Part shown: positions 1 through 8,047 of the stretch, one piece after another
How positions within the stretch are numbered: the stretch's first letter is position 1
Layout: the number at the start of each line of letters is the position of its first letter
The notes under the pieces: model-generated
Told to the model about the DNA's origin: nothing
What the model saw: only the letters and a program-made list of their open reading frames with translations
Databases searched by the model: none
Source of the DNA: Planctomycetota bacterium
GTDB taxonomy: Bacteria > Planctomycetota > Phycisphaerae > Phycisphaerales > SM1A02
Direction of reading: 5' to 3'
Length of the DNA stretch: 41,183 nucleotides
Assembly: GCA_009926625.1 (NCBI GenBank)
Contig: RFON01000024.1
Coordinates: 1-41,183 of the forward strand
Program-made: the position numbers and the translations under genes

Positions 1-137
1 TGCGCGCCCGAGGCATCCCCTGCTGGGCGAGTTCTCGAGCCCGCGAACGCGGACCGCAGGTCCGTGGAGCGGGCGAGAGCTGTCTGAGCCCCAGCAGGGT
101 GCATGCCGAGGGCGCGCGCGGTAGAGGCGCTCTGCAG
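1..137 (+). repeat. Structured dispersed repeat, copy A (cut by window edge)
   Basis: Positions 1-99 are identical to 5590-5688. After a small indel (T at 100 against nine bases at 5689-5697) the match resumes at GCATGCCGAG. The core is a nested palindrome: outer arms CCTGCTGGG near 19-27 and CCCAGCAGG near 90-98, an inner GCCCGC/GCGGGC pair, and an apical CGGACC-GCA-GGTCCG hairpin. It lies directly 3' of the leftward gene ending at 151. It may extend left beyond the window. No protein is evident in it. Confidence 0.85.
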
Positions 138-150
138 GCGCGCGCGCGGT

Positions 151-1254
151 TCAGGGGTTTCGCGCTGCGCGGATTCCGACGATCGAACTTGGGAAAAGTG
201 TCAGATACCGCGCCGACGCGCGGCAGTTCGCTGCACCCATCAACCAGTTCCCGCCGCGCAGCACTCGAAACGATCCAGTCAATGGACCAGTCGGATCGAC
301 CTGCGCGTTTGGCTCATAGGTCCCCCACCAGTCGTTCACCCACTCGAACACATTGCCCGCCATGTCATGCAGGCCGAAGCCGTTGCCCGCCTTCAGGCCG
401 ACGCGCTTGGTCCCGTAGCTGGACGAACCGCTTGCACCGTTGTTGCCCGCGAACCAAGCGATCTCAGGCAGGCGCGCATCGTCGTCGGTGCCCGCGGGGA
501 AGTTCGCCGTGCCATGGAATGCGCTGCCAGTACCAGCGCGGAACGCGTATTCCCATTCTGCCTCGGTCGGCATGCGCATTCCCGTGATCTTGAAGAACGG
601 CATCGATGCGTCCCAGCCGATCTGTTCCACTGGTCGATCGGCGGCGTCGGGGTATGCGTCGCCCTGGAACGCACTCGGGTTGGAACCGATCACGGAAACC
701 CACTGCGCTTGCGTGACTTCGTAGCGCCCGAGGTAGAACGCATTGGTGAGCGTGACCGTGTGCCGCGGGTTTTCATCGCTATTGCATGCGCTCGCGAGTG
801 AGGCGCTGCAACCGCGCTGATAGGAGCCAGGCGGGATCAGCAGCATCTCGATGAGTGTTTGTGCGTCGCGCACGCGCCAGGCGAGTCCAGTGGCGATGAT
901 CTGCGAACGCAGGGCTGCATCAGGGACGACCGCGGGATCGGGAAGTGCCTCGATCAGCGTTGCCCAATCGGGCACCGTTGGTGCGCAGGGACCCCAGGCA
1001 GAGAGCAGAATGGTCAGGTCTGATCCGCCGACGATGCCATCGTTGTTGAGATCCGAGTTGAAGGTGCCTTGGCCGCTCGTGCCCCATGCCGAGAGCAGGA
1101 TCGTGAGATCGCTGCCGCCGACTTGCGCATTCTGGTCGATGTCCGCCGTGCACTGCGCGTGGGCTTCAGCGCAGGCGACGCCAAGCGCCAAGGCGAACTG
1201 TGCGGCGATGCCGACAGCACGGATGGAGGTGACGGACCGCGCAGAAGTTCGCAT
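151..1254 (-). CDS. Secreted SUMF1/FGE-sulfatase-fold protein with two N-terminal EF-hand-like repeats
   Basis: 367 aa. A signal peptide runs from MRTSARSV to about residue 34 (AHA-Q). Two dockerin/EF-hand-like repeats follow at about 35-90, each ending GGSDLTILLSAWG. The rest (about 130-367) is a SUMF1/formylglycine-generating-enzyme fold, shown by PPGSYQRG, YLGRYEVTQAQW, RMPTEAEWEYAFRAGT, GLHDMAGNVFEWVNDWW and FRVLRGGNW. The C-terminal stretch has one cysteine (NCRASAR) and not the cysteine pair of true FGE, so I infer a structural or binding role rather than formylglycine generation. I chose the ATG at 1254 because the signal peptide begins there; the frame is open further upstream (to 1347). 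A TATGTT box lies 9 nt before the start. The stop codon sits at the edge of repeat copy A. Confidence 0.85.
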   Translation of the reverse strand: MRTSARSVTSIRAVGIAAQFALALGVACAEAHAQCTADIDQNAQVGGSDLTILLSAWGTSGQGTFNSDLNNDGIVGGSDLTILLSAWGPCAPTVPDWATLIEALPDPAVVPDAALRSQIIATGLAWRVRDAQTLIEMLLIPPGSYQRGCSASLASACNSDENPRHTVTLTNAFYLGRYEVTQAQWVSVIGSNPSAFQGDAYPDAADRPVEQIGWDASMPFFKITGMRMPTEAEWEYAFRAGTGSAFHGTANFPAGTDDDARLPEIAWFAGNNGASGSSSYGTKRVGLKAGNGFGLHDMAGNVFEWVNDWWGTYEPNAQVDPTGPLTGSFRVLRGGNWLMGAANCRASARYLTLFPSSIVGIRAARNP

Positions 1255-1373
1255 GACTCGCCCAACATAGCGCGTAAGCGCCCCCTGCACAAACAGGTCC
1301 CGAGATTTGCGCCGTGTCGGGGGCGTCTGGGGCAACGCGTCGCCCATCGCTACTTCGTCCCTGCAAAAGCGCA

Positions 1374-1401
1374 GCGCGGGCGACCAGTCGGTCGCCCGCG
1401 C
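1374..1401 (-). terminator. Intrinsic terminator downstream of the lamin-tail gene
   Basis: A perfect 12-bp inverted repeat (1374-1385 with 1390-1401) closes a 4-nt loop AGTC. Read leftward, the stem is followed by TGCGCTTTTGC. It lies 36 nt past the stop of the leftward gene ending at 1438. The T-run is short, but the stem is long and GC-rich. Confidence 0.7.
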
Positions 1402-1437
1402 GCGAGTATCAAGTTGGGTGTTGATCGTGCGGAACGC

Positions 1438-2085
1438 TCAGCGGAAGCGTCGGCGCGAGGCAAGCCCAGCGAGTCCCAGCAGTGCGATCGCGCCAGGGGC
1501 AGGGATCGCGGTGCCGATTGATGCGGTGTCGCCGCTTCGCGAAGTGGTCACTTGCGAATCGATCGTGCCGACGGTGCTCACCACACCGTTGTACAGCGAG
1601 TTGATCGAACCGTCGGCGTTGTAGCCATAGAAGAAACTGCTGCCACTCGTTGCAGCGCCGAACGAGACCTGCGACACGATTGTTCCTGCGCTGTTGAAGA
1701 TCGATGCTCCGTCGCCACCTGAGCTCAGGCCAACGCCGCTTCCCGAGTAGTAGCCAACCTGCACGCCGCTGAGACCGCCCCAGAAGGTGCGGAAACTGCC
1801 GACAGCTGCGCCAGCGGCTGATTCGATGAACACCACGGACTCACCAGCTGCGATCGAGGAGATGCCGCTCAGCGCCACCGAAGCAGCGAAGTTGAACGAA
1901 CTGTCGTCCATCTTCCAGCCGGACAGGCTGACGGCCGTCGAGCCGAAGTTGGTGATTTCGATCCAGTCGACGGTTGGGGTTCCACCGCCGTTGCTCGAAC
2001 TCATGGCTTCGGTGATACGGATGTTGGCAGACGCGGACGCGGTCAACAACGCAACGAAACCAGCGGACAAAACGATGTTCTTCAA
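1438..2085 (-). CDS. Secreted lamin-tail-domain protein with PEP-CTERM-like sorting tail
   Basis: 215 aa. The start is taken as TTG at 2085 (MKNIVLSAGFVALL), which has GGAG six nt upstream; a TTG at 2097 would place the ribosome site inside the gene. A signal peptide ends near SASA-N. The body fits a lamin-tail domain: it opens IRITEAMSS and continues DWIEITNFGSTAVSLSGWKMDD with a beta-sandwich pattern. The C-terminus IPAPGAIALLGLAGLASRRR is a PEP-CTERM-like signal with PAP in place of PEP: short motif, hydrophobic helix, basic end. Such tails direct export and anchoring through an exosortase-type system in PEP-CTERM bacteria; no exosortase is in the window. A terminator follows at 1374-1401. 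Its substrate or ligand is unknown. Confidence 0.85.
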   Translation of the reverse strand: MKNIVLSAGFVALLTASASANIRITEAMSSSNGGGTPTVDWIEITNFGSTAVSLSGWKMDDSSFNFAASVALSGISSIAAGESVVFIESAAGAAVGSFRTFWGGLSGVQVGYYSGSGVGLSSGGDGASIFNSAGTIVSQVSFGAATSGSSFFYGYNADGSINSLYNGVVSTVGTIDSQVTTSRSGDTASIGTAIPAPGAIALLGLAGLASRRRFR

Positions 2086-2095
2086 GGGATGCTCC

Positions 2096-2142
2096 AAGAG
2101 GGGGGAGGGGGGAGAGAGAGGACGGAAAAACGGGAGGGGAAA
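2096..2142 (+). other. Polypurine tract in the leader of the lamin-tail gene
   Basis: Positions 2096-2122 are 27 uninterrupted purines with two G6 runs (2100-2105, 2107-2112). Purines then continue to 2142 with only two C interruptions. On the leftward transcript this is a C/U-rich leader just before the GGAG and TTG start. It could form a G-quadruplex or triplex, or act as a Rho or RNA-binding site; nothing here decides which. Confidence 0.5.
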
Positions 2143-2329
2143 CTGCTTGATTCAAGCCACGCGGCAATCGCCAAAGCGGCTTCCAAAAGGCGTACCGCGA
2201 CCCCCGTTCCGACTCTCCATCAACCACAGCATTGTGCCGCGATCCACCGCAAACGCAAGTGAAGAAAATGCGAAGATTTCGTTCAGGGTTCGGAACTGGG
2301 CACGGGCTGATACCTGCCTGTCGGGTGGA

Positions 2330-5272
2330 TCAGGAACCCCAGTTGGCAAGCATGGTGACCAAGTCAGCACCGTCCACGAGCCCGTTTCCATCGAGATCTG
2401 CGCCGCAGATCTGCTGACGAACATCGCAGGTGCCCCAAGCCGCCAACAGCACCACGAGATCGTTCCCATCCACGAGGCAGTCGGCCGTCACATCGCCAAG
2501 TCCATTGCACACTCGGTTGATCTGAACGACCGAGAGGGTGCCGCTGACCTCGTGCGAGGCAAGGAGGAGCGGGAAACCGTTTGGCGAATCTTCCGCACGG
2601 ATGAAGGCAAGCCCTTCCGTGCCCAGGTCGCCGGCGTTCCCAAGGAACGGCAACTGCGTGAAATCGCGGGAGTTGAGGTAGTCCTGGAACACGGGGGCGG
2701 TCGGGTCATCGACCGAATAGGCGATCACGCCGCCGACGCGCTCGAGGCACCCGAAGAAGTAGGTCTTCCCGTACGCGCTCCCAACGGTCACGCCCTCGGG
2801 CTCGGGCCCCTTCTGCCGACTGCGATTGTCGCGCGAGTTGTTGGTGTTGCTGCAGTTGAAGTTCGCGGGGAATCGCGCAGCAGTCAACTGTTCGAGTTGA
2901 TCGCCCGAATCCCAAACCTTGGCGGCCTGCGCATCCCAGATGGTGAAGCTGCGTGCGCCGTACGACACGAGGCGGTCATAGTCGCCGTCGCCATCGAGGT
3001 CGCCCAAATCCTTGCGGACCTGCAGGCGCCCCAGACGCGCGTTCGCCTTGAGCCAGGCTCGGCCTGGGAACACCTGCGGATCGAGCACCACCGTTGTCGT
3101 GCTGACTGGTGTTCCGTCGAAGAATGTGCCCCACTCGCGCGCATCGCCTTCGTTGGCGGTGACGAAGTAGTTCTGCCCACCCGCCGCAAAGCTCGCCACT
3201 GCGTCGGGCATGTAAGCGCCGAACACGGGCCAAGCGCGAATGAAGTTGCCGCCGTCCTGATCGGTGGGGTCGAGACCGTTGCCGGAGAAAGTCACCACGC
3301 CAAGCACGGTCGACGCGGGGTTCGGGTTGTTCGTCAGCAGTCCGGTCGCAGGGTTGAATGTGCCCTGCATCTGGAAGTCGTTGTCGTTGATGACGAAGAT
3401 GGTCGACGCATCGCGCATGGCAATGCCCTCGACCTTGTCACCCACGGCTGCATAGCCGACCGCGGCGAGATCGACGCGCACGCGCTTGCTGACAGGAACG
3501 ATTCCCGCAGCAACCAGTTGTGCGGCAGTCATCCGATCGAGCGTTCCACCTGGCCCAGCGACCGAACTTGGCAGCGTGGAGAGGTCAGTGGCACCAGCGA
3601 GGTCGATCTCGAAGATCTTCTTCTTGCTTGCGGGGCCGACGGCGCTGTCGCGCTCAACCACGAGGAATCGACCTGGACCCGACGCGCACGCATCGCCCAT
3701 CTTGTCGCTCGTGCCACCTTCAAGCACATAGAGGTACTCGGCGATCACGGACTCGGTCGCTGGATTGAACACCAGGATGCGCGTGTTCTGCGACGCCTTC
3801 GAGTTGGCATCGTTCGCCACATCAGGATTGTCGAGCGGGCTTTGCACGAAGCAATAGAGGAGGTCGTTCCAGACCGCGATCGCCTCGAAGCCGCGGTTGT
3901 CGCGCCGCTGCGCATACACCGCAGGCAACGCCTCCGTGCCGAGAACGCTGCCGTACGAATTCGCGCCGAACGGCACATAGCGCGCCAGCATCAGTCCATC
4001 GGCGGCAAATCGGTAAATCGACGGGCGGTACTCGTCGCACATCCACATCGAACCGTCGCTCGTTCGCACAATGCCTTCGAGGTCAGCACCGATCGGATCA
4101 AACGCCAGCGGCTGGCCGAAGAGGTCGCACGGTTGTTCATCCGTGTTCGCCAAGCCAGGTGACTGCCCGAAGACATTGGGCAACCCAGTCATCGGGGATC
4201 CATCGGGCTTGCGCAGCAGCGTCTGGCCGACCAGCGACAGTTCGTTGGTTGCAGGGTTGTATGTCAGCGTGCACACGCGCGGCTGGAACGCTGGCAGCGG
4301 GAACGGGCGCTCCAGCGCAGCATCGCCATCGACATTCACTGGCTCGCAGTTCGGACCGCGATCAGGGTTCGCAAGGAAAGTGATGACGCCTGTCGCGGGA
4401 TCGATCGAGTCAAACCACAGACCGCTGAAACCACCAAGCAGGATGTCCTGTCCCGCCGCCGTCGTGCCAAGCAGCGGCGGATTCTGCAGCGCCGCCGTGA
4501 CGAGCCCTGCAACCCCCGACGCATGATCCTTCAGCCCGAGCGGTCGCACCGCGGCAATGCGCGGCACCGTCAGATCGACAAGCGCCACCGCGCTGTGCTC
4601 CTGCAGCGTCACCACGACCGACTGCGAATCCGCCGACACCGCTGCATACTCTGGCTCGAGATCCTGCCCGATCGATGGCGCATTCACGCCGAACGGACGG
4701 ATCGACGGATCGATCGTCCCCGCAGGCAACCCATCGAAGCTGAGCGTGACCACATCTGACTGATCGATCGTGCTGCCACTGACATCGATGATCGAGATCG
4801 AACCAACGGGATCAATCTCGTAGTTCGCATCGGGTTCGCCCTCGTTGCACACGATCAGCCGCGTCCCATCTGGCGTGAAACACACATGATCCGGCAGCGC
4901 GCCAACGGTCACCGCACTGCTGACAACACCCGTTGCATCCATGAACACAACGGTGCCTGGATCGGTCTTCGGCGTCGCCTCCACCGCAAGGGCAATGAGG
5001 CCATCGCGTGCAGCCACGCTCTGCAGTCCCCCACCGTACGGAATGAGCGACACCGTTCCCACGCGCACTGGCGCGGTCGGCACGGAGATGTCAACGATGT
5101 CGACCGCATTGGCGAGCGCGTTCACCACGAACGCACGGCCCGACGCGCGATCGAACGCAACGATCTCAGCGCCGGCAACGTCGTAGCCGGATGAACTCGT
5201 CCGTCCGAGGAACTCAAAGGCGATGTCGGGACCTGCGGTGGCGGCGGCGAGAACGGCGGCGACAATGATCAT
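2330..5272 (-). CDS. Large secreted choice-of-anchor I protein with inserted phytase-like esterase domain and C-terminal dockerin-like repeats
   Basis: 980 aa from ATG at 5272 (MIIVAAVLAAATAG, a short export signal). Residues about 15-250 and 560-915 look like the two halves of a choice-of-anchor I beta-propeller-like domain: CNEGEPDANYEIDP and SIIDVS in the first; RLGRLQVRKDLGDLDGDGDYD and EPEGVTVG in the second. Between them lies an 'esterase-like activity of phytase' region with GFSGLWFDSIDPATG, DLEGIVRTSDGSMWMCDEY and NRGFEAIAVW. The last 60 residues form two EF-like repeats (LVDGNDLVVLLAAWG, LVDGADLVTMLANWG) of the kind seen in the neighbouring genes. The frame stays open upstream to 5722, but that part reads through palindromic repeats and is not taken as protein. 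Phosphate-ester hydrolysis is possible but only inferred. Confidence 0.85.
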   Translation of the reverse strand: MIIVAAVLAAATAGPDIAFEFLGRTSSSGYDVAGAEIVAFDRASGRAFVVNALANAVDIVDISVPTAPVRVGTVSLIPYGGGLQSVAARDGLIALAVEATPKTDPGTVVFMDATGVVSSAVTVGALPDHVCFTPDGTRLIVCNEGEPDANYEIDPVGSISIIDVSGSTIDQSDVVTLSFDGLPAGTIDPSIRPFGVNAPSIGQDLEPEYAAVSADSQSVVVTLQEHSAVALVDLTVPRIAAVRPLGLKDHASGVAGLVTAALQNPPLLGTTAAGQDILLGGFSGLWFDSIDPATGVITFLANPDRGPNCEPVNVDGDAALERPFPLPAFQPRVCTLTYNPATNELSLVGQTLLRKPDGSPMTGLPNVFGQSPGLANTDEQPCDLFGQPLAFDPIGADLEGIVRTSDGSMWMCDEYRPSIYRFAADGLMLARYVPFGANSYGSVLGTEALPAVYAQRRDNRGFEAIAVWNDLLYCFVQSPLDNPDVANDANSKASQNTRILVFNPATESVIAEYLYVLEGGTSDKMGDACASGPGRFLVVERDSAVGPASKKKIFEIDLAGATDLSTLPSSVAGPGGTLDRMTAAQLVAAGIVPVSKRVRVDLAAVGYAAVGDKVEGIAMRDASTIFVINDNDFQMQGTFNPATGLLTNNPNPASTVLGVVTFSGNGLDPTDQDGGNFIRAWPVFGAYMPDAVASFAAGGQNYFVTANEGDAREWGTFFDGTPVSTTTVVLDPQVFPGRAWLKANARLGRLQVRKDLGDLDGDGDYDRLVSYGARSFTIWDAQAAKVWDSGDQLEQLTAARFPANFNCSNTNNSRDNRSRQKGPEPEGVTVGSAYGKTYFFGCLERVGGVIAYSVDDPTAPVFQDYLNSRDFTQLPFLGNAGDLGTEGLAFIRAEDSPNGFPLLLASHEVSGTLSVVQINRVCNGLGDVTADCLVDGNDLVVLLAAWGTCDVRQQICGADLDGNGLVDGADLVTMLANWGS

Positions 5273-5303
5273 GGTCGGAACGGTCTCACCAAATCGTGAA
5301 TGA

Positions 5304-5322
5304 TTTGCATATGTCGTGCAAA
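5304..5322. promoter_or_regulatory. Inverted repeat TTTGCA-N7-TGCAAA upstream of the 980-aa gene
   Basis: A perfect 6-bp palindrome with a 7-nt spacer lies 32-50 nt before the ATG at 5272, in an AT-richer patch of an otherwise GC-rich region. The leftward strand also offers TTGCAC as a possible -35 overlapping it, but I see no convincing -10. It may be an operator; no regulator is identified. Confidence 0.3.
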
Positions 5323-5364
5323 GGAAATGTTGCCTACGGCGATTTCGCATCGTGAACGCATCCG

Positions 5365-5448
5365 AATGGATGCCACGCATCCATTCCCACGCCAATTGGG
5401 CTGCGGAATGGATGCCGCGCATCCATTCCCACGCCAATGGGGCTGCGG
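5365..5448 (+). repeat. Two tandem 42-bp units, each a strong hairpin
   Basis: Units 5365-5406 and 5407-5448 differ at only two positions. Each contains AATGGATGC, three bases, then GCATCCATT: a 9-bp perfect stem, lengthened to 10 bp in the first unit and 11 bp in the second by flanking bases. Each unit ends with CCCACGCCAAT and GGCTGCGG. There is no T-run, so these are not ordinary intrinsic terminators. They resemble REP-type elements in size and tandem arrangement, not a CRISPR. Confidence 0.85.
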
Positions 5449-5452
5449 CATA

Positions 5453-5534
5453 GCCGTGCTGGGGCTCAGACAGTCTCGCCTGCTCCACGCGGCTGGGCGT
5501 TCGCAGGCTCAACAACTCGCCCAGCACAGGCATG
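5453..5534 (-). repeat. Structured dispersed repeat, copy B (inverted and diverged)
   Basis: The reverse complement of this stretch aligns with copies A and C over the whole core: TGCTGGGCGAGTT, then TGAGCCTGCGAACGC, CGTGGAGCAGGCGAGA and CTGTCTGAGCCCCAGCA. Two stem positions change on both sides and keep pairing: outer C-G becomes G-C (GTGCTGGG/CCCAGCAC), and inner GCCCGC/GCGGGC becomes GCCTGC/GCAGGC. The apical hairpin is shorter. Together with copy C it forms an inverted pair about 60 bp apart. Confidence 0.75.
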
Positions 5535-5589
5535 CCGCAGCCCACCCGCGGGGCGCGTTTCGGCTCGCTCGATGTTGTGCGTTCGTCCG

Positions 5590-5740
5590 TGCGCGCCCGA
5601 GGCATCCCCTGCTGGGCGAGTTCTCGAGCCCGCGAACGCGGACCGCAGGTCCGTGGAGCGGGCGAGAGCTGTCTGAGCCCCAGCAGGGCAGCAGGGCGCA
5701 TGCCGAGGGCGCGCGCGGTCAACGCGCTCTGCAGGCGCGT
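5590..5740 (+). repeat. Structured dispersed repeat, copy C
   Basis: The first 99 bases equal positions 1-99. CAGCAGGG is then duplicated (5681-5688, 5689-5696), and the match to copy A resumes at GCATGCCGAG (5698). A further hairpin, AACGCGC-7-GCGCGTT (5721-5741), reaches into the stop codon of the E2 gene, so on the leftward transcript a stem begins at the stop codon. With the tandem hairpins and copy B it accounts for most of the 468-bp gene-free stretch 5273-5740. It may serve as a 3' stability or termination element for pdhC. Confidence 0.85.
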
Positions 5741-7045
5741 TCAGACGAGCAGCGTGGCTGGGTTCTCGAGATTGTGCTTGACGGTCTGCAGGTACTCCGC
5801 CGCCATCGCGCCGTCGATCACTCGGTGATCGAGGCTGAGGGTTGCCTGCATTTCGTGCCCGACCACGAGTTGGTGGTTCCGCACCACGGGCTGCTCGACT
5901 GCCGCGCCGCACGCGAGGATCGCGCTGTTGGGCGGGTTGATGATGGCGGTGAAGTTGTCCACGCCGAACATGCCGAGGTTGCTGATGGTGAAGGTGGCGC
6001 CCGACATGTCTTCTGGCCCGAGCCCGCGCGTTCGCGCCTTCTCAGCCAGTGCGCGCGTTTCCGTGGAGATGTCGCGCAGTCCCTTGCGATTCGCGTGCTG
6101 CAGCACTGCGACGACGAGTCCGCCGCCGCGCTCGGCGGGGAGGCTGACCGCGACGCCGACATTCACATCGCCGTGGAGGATGATCCGATCGCCGGCCCAT
6201 GATGCGTTGAAGAATGGGTGCGCGGCCATCGCGAGCGCGCAGGCGCGGACGATGAAGTCGTTCACGCTCAGCTTCACGCCTTGCGGTTCGAGCTGTGCGT
6301 TCAGCATCGTGCGCAGTTCAAGCAGCGGGTCCATGTTGACGCGCATCGCGACTTGGTAGTGCGGGATGGTGGACTTGCTTTCGACGAGTCGGCGCGCGAT
6401 CGCCTGGCGCATGCCGCTGACGGTGACTTCGCTGCTGCCGGCACCGAGTGGCGCGTGGTACGCGAGTGCGGTTTCTGCGGGGAGCGGTCGCGTTTCGAGC
6501 ACGGCGGGAGCAGGCGCGGAGGGTTGGCGGTTCGCCGCCGCGAGAATGTCCTGTTTGACGATGCGACCGCCGGGTCCGCTGCCGCGGATTGCGTCGAGCG
6601 AGACGCCGAGTTCCTCCGCCATGCGGCGAGCGAGCGGAGAAACGCGCACGCGCGCGGATGGGCTGTCGGCTGCGCGCGTTGGATGTGGCGCATGTGGCAC
6701 GGGTTGCGCGTGTGGCGCGGACTGACCGTTCGATGCCGCGGCGGGTGCTGCGGGTGTCTGCGCAGCCGCGGGGCTCGATGCAACTGCAACCGCTTGCCCG
6801 TCGTCGCCGTCGACGGCGATGATGGCGATGGGCGTTCCAACGGGGACCTGCTGTCCAGCGGCAACCATGATCTTGCTGATGACGCCGTCGTCATAGACGG
6901 GCATCTCCATCGTTGCCTTGTCCGTTTCGACATCGGCAACCACATCGCCCGATGCAACGCTGTCGCCTTCCTTCACATTCCAACGCACGATCGTTCCCGA
7001 CTGCATCGTGTCGGACAGGCGTGGCATCGTGATCTGGACTGGCAT
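5741..7045 (-). CDS. pdhC: Pyruvate dehydrogenase E2, dihydrolipoamide acetyltransferase
   Basis: 434 aa. It transfers the acetyl group from the lipoyl arm to CoA and forms the core of the cytoplasmic 2-oxoacid dehydrogenase complex. A single N-terminal lipoyl domain (1-78) has the lipoylated lysine in ETDKAT (K43). An Ala/Pro-rich linker follows. The peripheral subunit-binding domain is at about 132-170 (RVSPLARRMAEELGV, GSGPGGRIVKQDI). A second linker leads to the catalytic domain, with SLDHRVIDGA near the C-terminus (H407, D411). It is last in the operon, 9 nt after pdhB. The pdhA/pdhB neighbours suggest pyruvate as substrate; a branched-chain complex is the main alternative. The repeat immediately 3' may end or stabilise the message. 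Confidence 0.93.
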   Translation of the reverse strand: MPVQITMPRLSDTMQSGTIVRWNVKEGDSVASGDVVADVETDKATMEMPVYDDGVISKIMVAAGQQVPVGTPIAIIAVDGDDGQAVAVASSPAAAQTPAAPAAASNGQSAPHAQPVPHAPHPTRAADSPSARVRVSPLARRMAEELGVSLDAIRGSGPGGRIVKQDILAAANRQPSAPAPAVLETRPLPAETALAYHAPLGAGSSEVTVSGMRQAIARRLVESKSTIPHYQVAMRVNMDPLLELRTMLNAQLEPQGVKLSVNDFIVRACALAMAAHPFFNASWAGDRIILHGDVNVGVAVSLPAERGGGLVVAVLQHANRKGLRDISTETRALAEKARTRGLGPEDMSGATFTISNLGMFGVDNFTAIINPPNSAILACGAAVEQPVVRNHQLVVGHEMQATLSLDHRVIDGAMAAEYLQTVKHNLENPATLLV

Positions 7046-7054
7046 GGCGTTGGG

Positions 7055-8047
7055 TCAGGCTTTGTACAGACAGGCGCGCACCGCTTCGCAGATGCGGCGG
7101 GTGTTCGGGAGATACTCCTGTTCGAGATCATAGGCGTAGGGCGCGGGCACATCGGCTGAGTGGACGCGGTGCACATGGTTGTCGAGATCGTCGAAGCACT
7201 CGCGGTGCACAAGCGCTGCCACTTCCGACCCAGGCGAACCGAAACTCCACGACTGATCCACGACCACGCACGCGCCCGTGCGCCGCACGCTGCGCACGAT
7301 GGCTGCAGCATCGAGCGGACGGATGGTGCGCATGTCGAGCACCTCGCAGTCGATCCCTTCGCGCGCGAGCGCATCCGCAGCCTCGAGACAGAAGAGCACG
7401 GGGCGCCCGAACGAGACGATCGTGCAGTCGCGCCCGGTTCGTGCGATGCGCGCCTGACCGAACGGGATCAGGTACTCGGCCTCGGGGACTTCGCCCTTCA
7501 GCGAAAGCAGCCGCTCGCTTTCGAGGAAGAAGACAGGATCGTCGTCGCGGATCGCTGTCTTCATGAGTCCCTTCGCATCGGCTGGATTCGAAGGGATCAC
7601 CATCTTGAGCCCAGGCACATTCGAGTACAGCCCTTCGACTGCCCAAGAGTGAGTCGATCCAAGTTGACCGCCCGCGCCGTCATTGCCACGGAACACCACG
7701 GGGCAGCCGTACTGCCCGCCCGACATGTACAGCATCTTCGGTGCGTTGTTCAGGATCGGGTCGGCGGCGACGAGGCTGAACGACCAGGACATGAACTCCA
7801 CGATCGGGCGCAGTCCAAGCATCGCAGCGCCAATGGCCATGCCCGCGAACCCCGACTCGCTGATCGGCGTGTCGATGACGCGGCGCGGGCCGAACTCGTC
7901 GAGCATGCCGCGGCTGACCTTGTACGCGCCGTTGTACTGCGCGACCTCTTCGCCGAGCAGCATCACGCGCGTGTCGCGGCGCATCTCTTCGCTCATCGCC
8001 TCGCGCACCGCGTCGCGGAATTCGATTTCGCGCATCGTTGCGGTCAC
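7055..8047 (-). CDS. pdhB: Pyruvate dehydrogenase E1 component, beta subunit
   Basis: 330 aa. The beta half of thiamine-diphosphate-dependent E1, which decarboxylates pyruvate with the alpha subunit. Family signatures: REAMSEEMRRD, LLGEEVAQYNGAYKVSRGM, DTPISESGFAGMAIGAA, GGQYGCPVVFRG, SNPADAKGL and the C-terminal transketolase-like part (EVLDMRTIRPLD, VVVDQSW). The start is GTG at 8047, overlapping the pdhA stop as GTGA; an in-frame ATG lies 12 nt on (8035) and is also possible. The overlap implies translational coupling of the two E1 subunits, which are needed in equal amounts. Confidence 0.93.
   Translation of the reverse strand: MTATMREIEFRDAVREAMSEEMRRDTRVMLLGEEVAQYNGAYKVSRGMLDEFGPRRVIDTPISESGFAGMAIGAAMLGLRPIVEFMSWSFSLVAADPILNNAPKMLYMSGGQYGCPVVFRGNDGAGGQLGSTHSWAVEGLYSNVPGLKMVIPSNPADAKGLMKTAIRDDDPVFFLESERLLSLKGEVPEAEYLIPFGQARIARTGRDCTIVSFGRPVLFCLEAADALAREGIDCEVLDMRTIRPLDAAAIVRSVRRTGACVVVDQSWSFGSPGSEVAALVHRECFDDLDNHVHRVHSADVPAPYAYDLEQEYLPNTRRICEAVRACLYKA

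Noticed and set aside
1787-4162. A 791-codon rightward open frame opposite the 980-aa secreted protein
   Set aside because: It is antisense to a well-supported gene, shows no domain or signal, and such frames arise readily from GC-rich codon use.
5365-5448. A short CRISPR array
   Set aside because: Only two units, directly abutting with no spacer between them, and no cas gene nearby.
5273-5722. N-terminal extension of the 980-aa protein through the palindromic spacer
   Set aside because: The added residues simply translate the repeats; a signal-like segment begins at 5272.
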